A stretch of 42,184 nt of DNA, taken from assembly GCA_028687425.1 (NCBI GenBank), contig JAQUAD010000024.1, positions 1 to 42,184 of the forward strand. The letters run 5' to 3'. The translations under genes were made by a program, and so were the position numbers. Positions 1-8,453 of the stretch are shown piece after piece. A model generated the notes under the pieces. It was given only the letters and a program-made list of their open reading frames with translations. It was not told the DNA's origin and did not search any database. Numbering within the stretch: position 1 is the stretch's first letter; every line of letters begins with the position of its first letter. Origin of the DNA: Sideroxydans sp. GTDB taxonomy: Bacteria > Pseudomonadota > Gammaproteobacteria > Burkholderiales > Gallionellaceae.

Positions 1-13
1 GCAGAACGACAGA

Positions 14-42
14 CAACACGACACCACGCAACACGACACCAC
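14..42. repeat. Two-copy 15-bp-period tandem repeat
   Basis: The 14-mer CAACACGACACCAC occurs at 14-27 and again at 29-42, giving a period of 15 bp. The repeat lies at the extreme left edge, so more copies may lie outside the window. No function is assigned. Confidence 0.6.
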
Positions 43-55
43 CAGCCAACGGCGC

Positions 56-72
56 AAAAGCCTTGTCGGCTT
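56..72 (-). terminator. Weak terminator-like hairpin after the small ORF
   Basis: On the minus strand AAGCC (72-68) pairs with GGCTT (62-58) around a 5-nt loop and is followed by a short T run (59-56). It lies about 20 bp past the stop of the possible small minus-strand gene. The stem is only five base pairs, so it could be chance. Confidence 0.25.
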
Positions 73-93
73 CGTGCATCGGTCTCTGGGTGT

Positions 94-309
94 TCAGTGC
101 GCCCGCGTCGGGGTTACTTGAAACTCTACTAACAGTTGATTGAATTGCTCTTGAATGTCTTGCCCGGACAGGGCGATGACAGGACGGATTGCTCCATCGT
201 CTGTCGAAGACTGTTCCGTATTCTCGGAACGGGTGAGTATCGCTGTGAGCTTACTCGATTCTTCGCGGTGACTAGCCGCTCTAATACTTCGTTCGTACGT
301 CCCACTCAT
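94..309 (-). CDS. Possible small hypothetical protein (71 aa)
   Basis: This is an open frame of 71 codons from an ATG at 309, preceded by a GGAAG-like ribosome-binding sequence 6-7 bases upstream. An in-frame TTG at 339 would add ten residues but has no visible Shine-Dalgarno sequence. The product is hydrophilic, rich in Ser, Thr, Glu and Gln, with a C-terminal stretch that could form an amphipathic helix. No family is recognised. A weak hairpin follows the stop. The opposite-strand frame over the same bases has a less protein-like composition. It may be a real small gene or chance. Confidence 0.33.
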   Translation of the reverse strand: MSGTYERSIRAASHREESSKLTAILTRSENTEQSSTDDGAIRPVIALSGQDIQEQFNQLLVEFQVTPTRAH

Positions 310-631
310 CTGATTCTTCCGAATCGCATCTATGGACAAATGCAGCTTTGGGCTGGAGCCACCCAGACCTCACTGTGGTGAGAGCGGAATGATTTGAACA
401 TGCAATTGCTTGCATCGTCAACCGCAATTTCAAGTATCAGTAATTTCAAATGGCGTTATCTGCCACATCTCTTTTGAATTCTGCTTTAGATGCCCCGCGT
501 TTATTGGATTTCAGCATCACTCTCTATGCGCATGCTCTCACTTCTGAAAGAAAGAAATCACAAAAGTCAGATAAGTCGTATGTCGTCTTTTCCTGTTGAA
601 ACGATGAGGAATCCACATTTACGGCAGAAGT
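310..631. other. Intergenic stretch with no recognised gene
   Basis: This AT-rich stretch separates the possible small ORF from the terminator of the CoiA-like gene. I see no convincing coding frame with a ribosome-binding site, no RNA gene and no strong inverted repeat. It may contain a promoter for the minus-strand small ORF, but no clear -35/-10 pair stands out. Confidence 0.5.
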
Positions 632-656
632 AAAAAGGCCTCCTAACTTCGGAGGC
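632..656 (-). terminator. Rho-independent terminator of the NERD/CoiA-like cassette
   Basis: Read on the minus strand, GCCTCC (656-651) and GGAGGC (643-638) form a six-base-pair stem around a 7-nt loop. A run of five T follows (636-632) after one C. It begins 25 bp after the stop codon of the CoiA-like gene, where a transcript of the two-gene cassette would be expected to end. Confidence 0.65.
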
Positions 657-681
657 ACTTCTTTATGGCACCAACATTCTT

Positions 682-2034
682 CTAGGAGGGGGCCTCGGGC
701 AGATCGGTGGCTATTTCAGGAAATAGAATCGAAACAAGAGCGTCATACCGTCGATCAGGAGCAAACGCTGAATCTCGGCGAGACCATGCGTCGCGGTATG
801 CCTTGACCTTGGCGGACCTCCATTTCCCAGTCGTATCCTCGGCCAAAATTTGCTGTCCACGCCCATGGGCGGCGAGCACGAGTTTAAAGTGCCAGAGATA
901 TCCCTTATGTTTGTCAAAAACGTGGTGGGCAATCTTGACGAGGTCTGCGTAACGCCAGCCGACGGGATGCCCCTCGGCAGCAGAATAGAGCGTGTCGAGA
1001 AGGGAGACCAACCCTTCCCCGTCGCTCGGCCATCTTGGAAGTTCTATACTGCGCTCAGCGAGTCTCCTGCGCAGATCAAGCCATCTCGCGTCGTCATGCG
1101 TACCATTTCTCTTCAGCCAGAACTCGCGAAAATCCCGGCGCATGGGCCAATCTTTCGTCAGAGCCTCGCACGCCCCCCTCGCCGCATCTGCATCAAAGAG
1201 GAATACCCGCTGCTTATCCCGTTCCACCGTCAGTTCATCAAACTTAGCGCGCCGTTTCCTCTGGCTCCACAGGATTTGACCATCCTCGAACGAAGGCTCT
1301 GACCATACGCATTCAAGGACGAGCGATCCCGTAGCCTTGGACGCCGCGAGAGAATCTTCGCTTACCACAAAGGCATTGCGGTTATTGTTATAGAACACGT
1401 CCTCCTGCGTGAGCCGGGCATCTCCCATGTCGAAGCGGTTGAAAACCCAGAACAGCAGTCCGCCGTTTCGGAGATAGAAGTCGCGTCGTTCAGCTATGAC
1501 CCGCAGAAACGTGGTGGAGAGCTGCACCTCGAAGGCCACGGGTAGCATCCCCTTCCAGACGGCTGTCACGTCAGGTTTGCGACGACTGTTGGCCATTTCT
1601 CCTTTCCATACTCGTTCGATCTCGACTCTTGAGAAGTCAGGATCTCCAAGAAGACTCTCGGCGATGATGTCCTTCATCCTCTTGTGTGCGGCCGACTCTC
1701 GGGCTCCGTCGTATTTCATGGCGAGGATACGTTTCTCGCTTAACCCGCCCTTTGTTCTCGCGGAGCATCGTCCATCCTCCGTCTCGTGCCGCAGGTAGAA
1801 ACGACGCTCTTGAGCAAGCGACACCAGATGGATGGGCACTGCGCAAAGGGGGCAAGCCAAAAGCGGCTTCCCCGCCGCGATGCCTTGCTTCAATGCCATT
1901 CGCAGTTGCAGAGCTCTCTCGTAATCCTCACCGACCACATCGTGCACGTGGCGAATTTCTCCCGTTTCGAGGTCCAGGGCCTCAGTAATCTCGGGATCGG
2001 CGACAACGAGAGAGAATGCTTGCAGTAGGATCAT
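682..2034 (-). CDS. CoiA-like (DUF6035-like) putative nuclease
   Basis: This 450-residue protein has an N-terminal Cys pair (CPLC, residues 61-64), with His83 and Cys90 nearby as possible further zinc ligands. The region after it reads like the competence protein CoiA family: an ES..H..K segment (His117), then Asp155 in KPDV, then the E-V-Q motif at Glu169-Gln171 in a strand, followed by an ER..FY segment near 182-187. That D...ExQ layout is typical of PD-(D/E)XK-type nucleases of the CoiA group. The C-terminal half (about 230-450) is not recognised. The gene starts 33 bp after the NERD-protein stop on the same strand and ends just before a terminator, so the two are probably one transcript. 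There is no strong Shine-Dalgarno sequence before the ATG. DNA or RNA cleavage is inferred from motifs only; a role in competence or in defence is open. Confidence 0.72.
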   Translation of the reverse strand: MILLQAFSLVVADPEITEALDLETGEIRHVHDVVGEDYERALQLRMALKQGIAAGKPLLACPLCAVPIHLVSLAQERRFYLRHETEDGRCSARTKGGLSEKRILAMKYDGARESAAHKRMKDIIAESLLGDPDFSRVEIERVWKGEMANSRRKPDVTAVWKGMLPVAFEVQLSTTFLRVIAERRDFYLRNGGLLFWVFNRFDMGDARLTQEDVFYNNNRNAFVVSEDSLAASKATGSLVLECVWSEPSFEDGQILWSQRKRRAKFDELTVERDKQRVFLFDADAARGACEALTKDWPMRRDFREFWLKRNGTHDDARWLDLRRRLAERSIELPRWPSDGEGLVSLLDTLYSAAEGHPVGWRYADLVKIAHHVFDKHKGYLWHFKLVLAAHGRGQQILAEDTTGKWRSAKVKAYRDAWSRRDSAFAPDRRYDALVSILFPEIATDLPEAPS

Positions 2035-2067
2035 GAGACAAGATTAATCCGGTATGCACCAGACTGC

Positions 2068-3039
2068 CTAAACCTGCTTCTGACAGTCCATGCAGAAGAT
2101 GTTGCCCCCGAACTTCGCCTTGTTGAACCAGCAGAACTTGGCGACGTTGTAGGCGACCTGCTCGCCGCACGCATGGCAAACGAGCTTCGATTTCGGTTTG
2201 CCGTCTGCCAATGGCTGAACGACTTCCTGTGCCAATTCCGGTTCGGTGGCAAACTTTGGCCGAGCCTCCTTCTGGACGGGTGCAGCTGGCTTCGGCGCGA
2301 GCGCCGCGACAGCAGCCGACAATCCGAACTTCGCCGCCCAATCGAAAGAAGCTGGTCGGTGTAGGGCCGCGATCCGCCAGGCGATATCCTCCAAAGTATC
2401 CGAACCAACGATCTTGCCCATTGACAAGAGGCCGTTCTCGTCGACCGCCTTGTCGACTGTCTTGAAAAACTGGTCGTTCTTGATGACGCACTCAATCCCT
2501 TCGACCGTGGACTTCGGTCGGCTAATCCGCGCCTTCTTCGAGACCAGCACGAGCCCCTTCAACTCCGGCTTTATGGTGAAGCCGAGTCGCTTCGGAAGCT
2601 CGACCGCGCCCGAATCAAAGAGGCGCTGCAGAATAAGGATGTGCTTGGCATTTTGCTCGATTGGCGATGGCACGCCATATGGCTTGCCATTGAAGAACGC
2701 CACAAATTCTCCGTGCTCGTTGATCCCCACCCCCTCGGAGAAATGCTTGCTCTCGCACACCCACATGTCGAGCCAGCGGTTGATAACGAGGTGGTCGATT
2801 TGTGCAACAAGCCCCTCGTGCTCGATACGCAGGTCGTGGATCAAAGCCCAATTGTGGCTCTCGCCATAATGAACCTTCATCTCATAGGCAGCCTCTTCTT
2901 CGCCATGGACGCCAGCTTGGATATTCCGTATTTCCTGCTCTATTCGCCTGCGCGTCTCGGAGGTAATGTCGGGCCTCAAGACCAATGCCTGGAGAGCTGA
3001 TATCTTCGGCCCCGCGTCATCCGCTTCCTTGATAATCAT
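2068..3039 (-). CDS. NERD-domain protein with C-terminal zinc ribbon
   Basis: The protein has 323 residues. Residues about 43-160 form a nuclease-related domain (NERD): an entry motif around GVHGEEE (43-49), Asp82 in the QIDHLVI strand, and Glu96-x-Lys98 in the next strand, together the D...ExK set of the restriction-endonuclease-like fold. Two C-terminal Cys pairs (Cys288/Cys291 and Cys316/Cys319) make a zinc ribbon, and an Ala/Pro-rich linker at about 240-265 joins the two parts. NERD proteins are often found on plasmids and islands and are thought to act on DNA, but their substrates are mostly unknown. This is the first gene of a probable two-gene unit with the CoiA-like gene. The ribosome-binding site is weak (GAGA 7-9 bases before ATG). 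There is no signal peptide or membrane segment, so it should be cytoplasmic. Confidence 0.82.
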   Translation of the reverse strand: MIIKEADDAGPKISALQALVLRPDITSETRRRIEQEIRNIQAGVHGEEEAAYEMKVHYGESHNWALIHDLRIEHEGLVAQIDHLVINRWLDMWVCESKHFSEGVGINEHGEFVAFFNGKPYGVPSPIEQNAKHILILQRLFDSGAVELPKRLGFTIKPELKGLVLVSKKARISRPKSTVEGIECVIKNDQFFKTVDKAVDENGLLSMGKIVGSDTLEDIAWRIAALHRPASFDWAAKFGLSAAVAALAPKPAAPVQKEARPKFATEPELAQEVVQPLADGKPKSKLVCHACGEQVAYNVAKFCWFNKAKFGGNIFCMDCQKQV

Positions 3040-3348
3040 TTCGTTTGTCTCATGCTGGTACGATAGCGACGAAGAGTAGCACGACTGCGCAAAAAGCCAC
3101 GCGGGCCAGTTACCTCCACATTAAGCGCCTGCTTTGAACAGTGCAGCAGAAGTTAACAGGCTAGAAACAACAGAAATTGCTGGACCTCTGACTTTCTAGT
3201 TAATACCTATTCAATTGAAAACTGTTGTCTCATGCCCCAATAAGGCCATTGGCATAGCAACGAAATCATGAGATGAGGCGACCTCAAATTCCGGAAAGCC
3301 GCCCCTCGCATAATTCACTCTAAATGACTTACTTATGGGAAAACGAGA
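3040..3348. other. Gene-free spacer upstream of the NERD gene
   Basis: This stretch of 309 bp lies between the end of the tyrosine recombinase gene and the start of the NERD gene, both on the minus strand. No coding frame, RNA gene or strong terminator is evident. It presumably carries the promoter of the NERD/CoiA-like unit, but no good consensus -35/-10 pair was found. Confidence 0.45.
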
Positions 3349-4524
3349 TTATTCACCTCTCATAGGAAAACTCTGATTTTCTGCATATTCAGGATTCGCC
3401 TTCTGGATCCTACGGCTGCCATAGTATGAGGCACCGATCGCCACCCTGGTGTGTCCAGCCCGTTCCATCAGTTTCTGACTTGCCACATGGAATTCGTCCG
3501 GATCCAGTTCTGAGAGATCCCCACCCTTGACAGGCGGATCAATACCCAACATTACCCTGAAACTCTCCTGCATATATTGGTGACGCAGACCATGTGCCGA
3601 GATGTCCTGTTCGCTCAAAGTTACACCACAGCTTTTCAAAACATAGTAGAAACGATTGCGCTTCTGAGCCAAAGTCTTTCCTCGCCCCCCAAGGAAGCCC
3701 GTTTTCTTATCCATGATTTCAACAGCACGATCCAAAAGCTTACGCTGTACGGCGTTTTCGATCGGAACCACCCTGGGCCTATCTCCTTTCGTCCCTTCCC
3801 TGACATGGATGTATTCCCCACTACCGTCACGGCATGCCAATGGCCGCAACATCATGGCTTCCTTAACCCGCAGTCCGAATCCCAGACACAGCTCCAGCTC
3901 GATCGCGACAAACTGGTCCTTCGCTCTGACTTTCTCAAGTATCTCTTCGATGTCCACACCCTTCGCGTCCCAAGACTTATCCTCGCGTGCAACCATCGTC
4001 CGCGTCACGGATGCCTTATCGTCTACATAGTGCGCAGAATTTCTAACCATACCTGGCTTCCCGATCCATTCACAAAAAACCCTCATGATAGAAATTTTGT
4101 TCTGGATGGTAGAGGGTGACTGCCCCTGAGATTCCAAATGTCGGAAAACCGCATGCAAATGTTTTTCCTTCAGACTGTGAACACTCTCAATCTTGAATTT
4201 CAGCTTCCGAGCGTCAGCGAAGAAGCCTTTAATAACCGTCCTTCGTTTATCCTGGGTTCCTTGACCGACCTTCTTTTCCTTGTGTGCAGCCAAATCCTTG
4301 TGCATTTGCAAGAGCACCTCGATTTCGTTGTTCAGCTTTTTAGGGATAAATCCTGCTCCAGACTTGTATTCGCTATTCTTCCCATCCAAACGACCTGGTT
4401 TTAAATCAAGCTTAATTGCAGATTTATCCAACTTGAAAAGTTCACTCATAATTAATTGCGCTCCTTGTAGTAATTGCGAGTTCACCGAGTCACCCGCCTT
4501 TGTTGAAAAATTAACGTCAACCAA
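3349..4524 (-). CDS. Tyrosine recombinase / integrase (PF12834-PF12835 type)
   Basis: This site-specific recombinase has 391 residues from a TTG start. An N-terminal SAM-like core-binding region (about 60-160) is followed by the catalytic domain: Arg219 in GFGLRVKEA, a probable Lys near 246 (GTKGD), His311-x-x-Arg314 in HGLRH, His358 in GHTR, and Tyr367 or Tyr368 as nucleophile. The HGLRHQY and GHTR context and the insert between them resemble the integrases of conjugative elements and genomic islands rather than phage lambda Int. The start is uncertain. TTG at 4524 has AGAGG six bases upstream, while ATG at 4449 (366 aa) has AAGGAG eleven bases upstream. It belongs to a different subfamily from the lambda-like Int at 5209-6318, so the island contains two distinct recombination systems or the remains of two insertions. 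Confidence 0.85.
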   Translation of the reverse strand: MVDVNFSTKAGDSVNSQLLQGAQLIMSELFKLDKSAIKLDLKPGRLDGKNSEYKSGAGFIPKKLNNEIEVLLQMHKDLAAHKEKKVGQGTQDKRRTVIKGFFADARKLKFKIESVHSLKEKHLHAVFRHLESQGQSPSTIQNKISIMRVFCEWIGKPGMVRNSAHYVDDKASVTRTMVAREDKSWDAKGVDIEEILEKVRAKDQFVAIELELCLGFGLRVKEAMMLRPLACRDGSGEYIHVREGTKGDRPRVVPIENAVQRKLLDRAVEIMDKKTGFLGGRGKTLAQKRNRFYYVLKSCGVTLSEQDISAHGLRHQYMQESFRVMLGIDPPVKGGDLSELDPDEFHVASQKLMERAGHTRVAIGASYYGSRRIQKANPEYAENQSFPMRGE

Positions 4525-4573
4525 TCTTTACCTCTTTCAATGGCGCTCGCAATCTGCCAAACAAAATATCGGC

Positions 4574-4600
4574 GCAAAGTTCGATTTTCGAGAACTTTGC
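4574..4600. promoter_or_regulatory. Perfect 9-bp inverted repeat between divergent genes
   Basis: GCAAAGTTC (4574-4582) and GAACTTTGC (4592-4600) are exact inverted copies separated by 9 bp, and the spacer is itself close to palindromic. The repeat lies between the minus-strand recombinase and the plus-strand 45-codon ORF. This position suits a shared operator or a recombinase/excisionase accessory site. As RNA it would also make a hairpin, but no T run follows. Function is inferred from position and symmetry only. Confidence 0.5.
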
Positions 4601-4645
4601 CAGACAAAATCGAAGTTGGTCTTGCATGCAGAGAGGAAATCGAAT

Positions 4646-4783
4646 ATGCAAAACGCAAATTCGAACGACGATCGCAAAAAGTTTATGTTCCAACTGGCAG
4701 TCGAAGCAGAAAACGAACTCAAGCTTGCCCAGTTCAAACTCAAGATGGCCAACAAAAACTGCGAGGCCACCAAACTGAAATAG
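4646..4783 (+). CDS. Small charged hypothetical protein (45 aa)
   Basis: This ORF has 45 codons from an ATG preceded by GAGAGG with nine bases of spacing. The product is almost entirely charged and helix-forming (repeated Lys, Glu, Asn, Ala), with a centre reading AVEAENELKLAQ that could form an amphipathic helix or short coiled coil. There is no signal peptide or membrane segment. It sits between the divergent recombinase and the xis-int pair, downstream of the inverted repeat at 4574. Small helical proteins in this position in mobile elements can be accessory DNA-binding or regulatory factors, but no family is recognised here. Confidence 0.5.
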   Translation: MQNANSNDDRKKFMFQLAVEAENELKLAQFKLKMANKNCEATKLK

Positions 4784-4993
4784 CACCATCAGAGCAGTCA
4801 ACTTGAACTGCGTGCCATTTTCAGCCCATTCAACGGCGGCAACGTCGAATGCATCTACGTTTATTAGTGCACTGTTTCAAATTCCGCAAACAAAAAAGTC
4901 GCGAGAAGTTAAGAAAATCGCAACTATTCAGAAACCTTTTTATGGTTTTCCATGGCAAATTGTTCCCACATTTTCTGGGGACTCACTTAACAA

Positions 4994-5212
4994 ATGAAAA
5001 TCACGTTGCAGGAATGGGGGTGCCGTCACTATTCCCCCTCGCCATCAATTAGAATCTTGCGCTCATGGGCGTCCACCGGACAAATTGCAGGTGCCGAGAA
5101 AGTTGGCACCTGTTATATGGTGGACGAGGGTTCGGTTAGAACCCCTGTAGTAGTAGAATCACACACTATGAAAATATCATCTCGCGCTAGGAAAATTCTT
5201 CAATCGGCATGA
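4994..5212 (+). CDS. xis: Lambda Xis-like excisionase
   Basis: The protein has 72 residues, the length of phage lambda Xis. The N-terminus ITLQEWGCR aligns with the TLQEWNAR start of lambda Xis. It is followed by the pattern of a Pro-rich turn, a second helix ending in RSWAS.G.I, and the basic wing region EKVG..Y.V.E, which together make the winged-helix fold. Xis proteins bend DNA at attachment sites and steer the integrase toward excision. Its stop overlaps the start of the integrase gene (ATGA, 5209-5212), so the two are translationally coupled. The ribosome-binding site is GGGGA about twelve bases before the ATG. Confidence 0.82.
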   Translation: MKITLQEWGCRHYSPSPSIRILRSWASTGQIAGAEKVGTCYMVDEGSVRTPVVVESHTMKISSRARKILQSA

Positions 5213-6318
5213 GGCCTCGTCGTCACAATTTGCCAATGAATCTTTACCGTTCCGAAGATAAATCATCGGGCAAGATTTATTACGCATATCGAGATCCGCG
5301 AACAGGTAAACGTCATGGGCTGGGCTTAGATCGAGAGCAAGCAATAGCCGATACAATGGCGCTTAACAGCGCAATCTATTCCAGCATCGCTACTGCGAGA
5401 ATCAGTTCCATTGTCGAAAATAAACCGTCCTCCCCTACATTTGGCCGCGTGCTGTCGCGCCATCTTGAGCTGTGCGAGAAGAAGCGCAAGCTTGCCGCGA
5501 ACACTCTGAAAAACAAGGCAAGCACTGGCCGCGCATGGGAGAAGGCATTGGGGCCCGGCACCCATCTTTCGGAAATCACCGTCCGAAAACTGGTTGAGGT
5601 GCTGGATAGTTACGAAGATCGCCCACGCATGGCTCTAGCAATGCGCTCCGCAGCGGTCGATATTTGGAAGGATGCTGTTGAAGAAGGCTGGGCAGACGAC
5701 AATCTGGCGGCCAAGACACGCGCGCCAACCGTCACCGTCAAGCGCTCTCGCCTGACGCTGGAGGACTTCCTGCTAATCCACGCCAAGGCGCTGACGCTAG
5801 ATGCCTGGATACCGAGGGCGATGGAGCTGGCTCTACTATCCTCTCAGCGCCGGGAAGACATCGCCGCTATTGAGTTCAGGCGCGGCAAGGATACGACCGC
5901 ATGGGTGGATGATCGGCTATACGTCATCCAGGGAAAGACCGGAAACAAGGTCAGCATCCCGCTCGATACCAGCATCGCCGGGTTCAACCTTTCAACCACC
6001 ATCAAGGCATGCCGCGACAACGTGGTGAGCCGCTGGCTGGTGCACCACATTCGCCCCAGGACGCTATCCAAGCCTGGCGATCAGGTCTGGATCGACACCA
6101 TCACCAAGGGCTTTGCCCGCGCCAGAGACTTGGCCGGAGTGAAGGGAGAGAACGGCAAGATGCCGCCGACATTCCATGAGATCCGCAGCCTTTCAATCAG
6201 GCTTTACACCGAAAGCCGGGGGGCTGATTTCGCCCAAGCAATCGCCGGACACAAGGATGCTGCGACCACCGCAATCTACCGCGATGTGCGCGGTGACGAG
6301 TGGGTGAAAGTCGGGTAA
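5209..6318 (+). CDS. int: Lambda-family tyrosine integrase
   Basis: The protein has 369 residues and resembles phage lambda Int along its whole length. It has an N-terminal arm-binding domain with NLY (11-13) and YRDPRTGKRHGLG (27-39), a core-binding domain around 75-175, and a catalytic domain. Catalytic residues by alignment to lambda Int are Arg214 (SSQRREDI), Lys243 (QGKTGNK), His323 and Arg326 (TFHEIRSLS), His348 (GHKD) and Tyr357 (AIYRD), so the active site looks complete. The ATG overlaps the xis stop. In lambda-type elements attP lies next to the int 3' end. Here that places the att core in the 102 bp between int and uvrB. The gene reads toward the minus-strand uvrB and marks one island boundary. 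Confidence 0.93.
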   Translation: MRPRRHNLPMNLYRSEDKSSGKIYYAYRDPRTGKRHGLGLDREQAIADTMALNSAIYSSIATARISSIVENKPSSPTFGRVLSRHLELCEKKRKLAANTLKNKASTGRAWEKALGPGTHLSEITVRKLVEVLDSYEDRPRMALAMRSAAVDIWKDAVEEGWADDNLAAKTRAPTVTVKRSRLTLEDFLLIHAKALTLDAWIPRAMELALLSSQRREDIAAIEFRRGKDTTAWVDDRLYVIQGKTGNKVSIPLDTSIAGFNLSTTIKACRDNVVSRWLVHHIRPRTLSKPGDQVWIDTITKGFARARDLAGVKGENGKMPPTFHEIRSLSIRLYTESRGADFAQAIAGHKDAATTAIYRDVRGDEWVKVG

Positions 6319-6420
6319 ACCCTTACAAGGATTTTACTAAAGTTTTACAAGTCCATTGCCTACGGGCGTTTCAGATATTGCCCATACAGACGAACAGTAC
6401 GTTTACTTTCATGGCCCTGC
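6319..6420. other. Predicted attachment-site region (att) beside int
   Basis: The 102 bp between the int stop and the uvrB stop separate island DNA from core DNA. Lambda-like elements keep the attachment core immediately beyond int, so the int-proximal att half should be here or in the last codons of uvrB. The direct repeats TTTTAC and TTTTACAAG near 6332-6352 could be Int-binding sites. The partner att copy was not found in the window and probably lies to the left of base 1. Confidence 0.35.
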
Positions 6421-8445
6421 TCACAATGGTGATTGGAATACGCTTTCGCGCAATTTCTTCAGTTGATCGCGCAGCTGTGCGGCTTTTTCGAACTCCAGAT
6501 TCTTTGCCGCCTGCAGCATTTCTTTCTCCAGGCGTGCCAGTTCTTTCGAGAGTTCCTTCTCGCTCATCGCCAGATATTTGGCCTGTGTCTGCGCGGCCTT
6601 CAGTGATTTGCGCTCGGCATCCACATCGTATTCGGTATCGATAATGTCCTTGATACGCTTGGTCACGGACTGCGGCGTGATGCCGTGCGCCTCGTTGTGC
6701 GCGATCTGTTTGACGCGCCGGCGCTCCGTTTCGTCCATGGCCTTGCGCATGGAATCGGTGATGCGGTCCGCGTAAAGGATCGCGGTGCCATGCAGGTGAC
6801 GCGCAGCGCGGCCTATGGTCTGGATCAGCGAACGCTCGGAACGCAGGAAGCCTTCCTTGTCCGCATCGAGGATGCCGACCAGTGACACCTCTGGAATATC
6901 CAGACCTTCTCGTAGCAGGTTGATGCCGACCAACACATCGAACATGCCGAGGCGCAAGTCGCGGATGATCTCCACGCGTTCCACGGTCTCAACGTCGGAG
7001 TGCAGATAGCGCACCTTGATGCCGTGCTCGGTGAAGTATTCGGTAAGGTCTTCAGCCATGCGTTTGGTGAGCGTGGTGACCAGCACGCGTTCACCATTCT
7101 TGATGCGTTCTGTTGCTTCACTCATCAGGTCATCCACCTGATGCGTAGCAGGACGCACTTCAATGACGGGATCGATCAGGCCGGTCGGACGTACCACCTG
7201 CTCCACCACCTGCCCCTGATGCTCAGCTTCGTAAGTCGAAGGAGTCGCGGAAACGAAGATGGTCTGGCGCATCACCTTCTCGAACTCGTCGAAGCGCAAG
7301 GGACGATTGTCCATCGCGGAAGGCAGGCGGAAGCCGTAATTGACCAGGTTCTCCTTGCGCGCACGGTCTCCTTTGTACATGGCGCCGATCTGCGGCACGG
7401 TGACATGACTCTCGTCGATGATCATCAGCGCGTTCGGCGGCAGGTAGTCCATCAATGTCGGCGGCGCTTCGTTCGGACCGCGACCGGAAAGATGGCGCGA
7501 ATAGTTCTCGATGCCCTTGGTGAAGCCGATCTCGGTCAGCATCTCGATGTCGTGGCGCGTACGCTGTTCGATGCGCTGCGCTTCGACCAGCTTGTTCTCT
7601 TTCTGGAACCATGCGATGCGCTCGGCCAGTTCGACCTTGATGGTCTCGATGGCGCGCAAGGTGGTCTCGCGCGGTGTCACGTAATGGCTGGAAGGATAGA
7701 CGGTGTAACGCGGCACGCGGGTCTGGATGTGGCCTGTCAGCGGGTCGAACAGCGCCAGCGATTCCACCTCGTCGTCGAACAAGGTCACGCGCAATGCGTT
7801 CTCGCTATTTTCCGCCGGGAAGATGTCGATCACGTCACCGCGCACGCGGAAGGTACCGCGCGAAAAATCCATCTCGTTACGCTCGTACTGCATGGCGACC
7901 AAGCGCTGGATGATGTCGCGCTGTTCCATCTTCTCGTTCTCGCGCAGGTGCAGGATCATGCCGTGGTAATCGACCGGGTCGCCGATACCGTAGATGGCGG
8001 AGACGGTGGCGACGATCACGCAGTCCTGACGTTCCAGCATGGACTTGGTGGCCGACAGGCGCATCTGCTCGATCTGTTCGTTAATGCTGGAGTCCTTCTC
8101 GATATACACGTCGCGCGACGGCACGTAGGCCTCGGGCTGATAGTAGTCGTAATAGGAGACGAAGTACTCGACCGCGTTCTCGGGGAAGAACTCGCGCATC
8201 TCGGCATACAGCTGCGCGGCCAGTGTCTTGTTCGGCGCCATCAGGATGGCGGGCCGGCCCGTGCGTGCGATGACGTTGGCCATGGTGAAGGTCTTGCCGG
8301 AGCCGGTCACGCCCAGCAGGGTCTGGTACGAGAGACCATCCTCTATACCCTCCACCAGCTGCGCGATGGCGGTCGGCTGATCACCTGCCGGTTCGAACGG
8401 CAGGTGCAGCGTATAGGGGCTATTGGGGAAAGTGATGGTCTTCAT
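6421..8445 (-). CDS. uvrB: Excinuclease ABC subunit B (UvrB)
   Basis: The protein has 674 residues, the usual UvrB length. It is the helicase-like damage-verification subunit of nucleotide excision repair, loaded on DNA by UvrA and recruiting UvrC. A Walker A motif is visible at GVTGSGKT (45-52). Then comes the Tyr-rich beta-hairpin ([10 protein letters not shown], near 98) that clamps one DNA strand, a DESH Walker B motif near 345, helicase motifs V-VI ([19 protein letters not shown]), and a C-terminal UVR domain for UvrC binding (about 630-665). It is the last gene of the minus-strand supercluster, 31 bp after a small membrane-protein gene, with a short hairpin just before its start. The island integrase ends 102 bp from its stop, and the reading frame is intact. 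Confidence 0.98.
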   Translation of the reverse strand: MKTITFPNSPYTLHLPFEPAGDQPTAIAQLVEGIEDGLSYQTLLGVTGSGKTFTMANVIARTGRPAILMAPNKTLAAQLYAEMREFFPENAVEYFVSYYDYYQPEAYVPSRDVYIEKDSSINEQIEQMRLSATKSMLERQDCVIVATVSAIYGIGDPVDYHGMILHLRENEKMEQRDIIQRLVAMQYERNEMDFSRGTFRVRGDVIDIFPAENSENALRVTLFDDEVESLALFDPLTGHIQTRVPRYTVYPSSHYVTPRETTLRAIETIKVELAERIAWFQKENKLVEAQRIEQRTRHDIEMLTEIGFTKGIENYSRHLSGRGPNEAPPTLMDYLPPNALMIIDESHVTVPQIGAMYKGDRARKENLVNYGFRLPSAMDNRPLRFDEFEKVMRQTIFVSATPSTYEAEHQGQVVEQVVRPTGLIDPVIEVRPATHQVDDLMSEATERIKNGERVLVTTLTKRMAEDLTEYFTEHGIKVRYLHSDVETVERVEIIRDLRLGMFDVLVGINLLREGLDIPEVSLVGILDADKEGFLRSERSLIQTIGRAARHLHGTAILYADRITDSMRKAMDETERRRVKQIAHNEAHGITPQSVTKRIKDIIDTEYDVDAERKSLKAAQTQAKYLAMSEKELSKELARLEKEMLQAAKNLEFEKAAQLRDQLKKLRESVFQSPL

Positions 8446-8453
8446 GCAGCTCG

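Noticed and set aside
136-381. Plus-strand 81-codon frame near the left edge
   Set aside because: No ribosome-binding site and less protein-like composition than the opposite frame; kept neither as a gene nor as a finding.
4280-4645. N-terminal extension of the 45-codon ORF
   Set aside because: The longer frame overlaps the recombinase gene and its start region; the good ribosome-binding site is at 4631 for the ATG at 4646.
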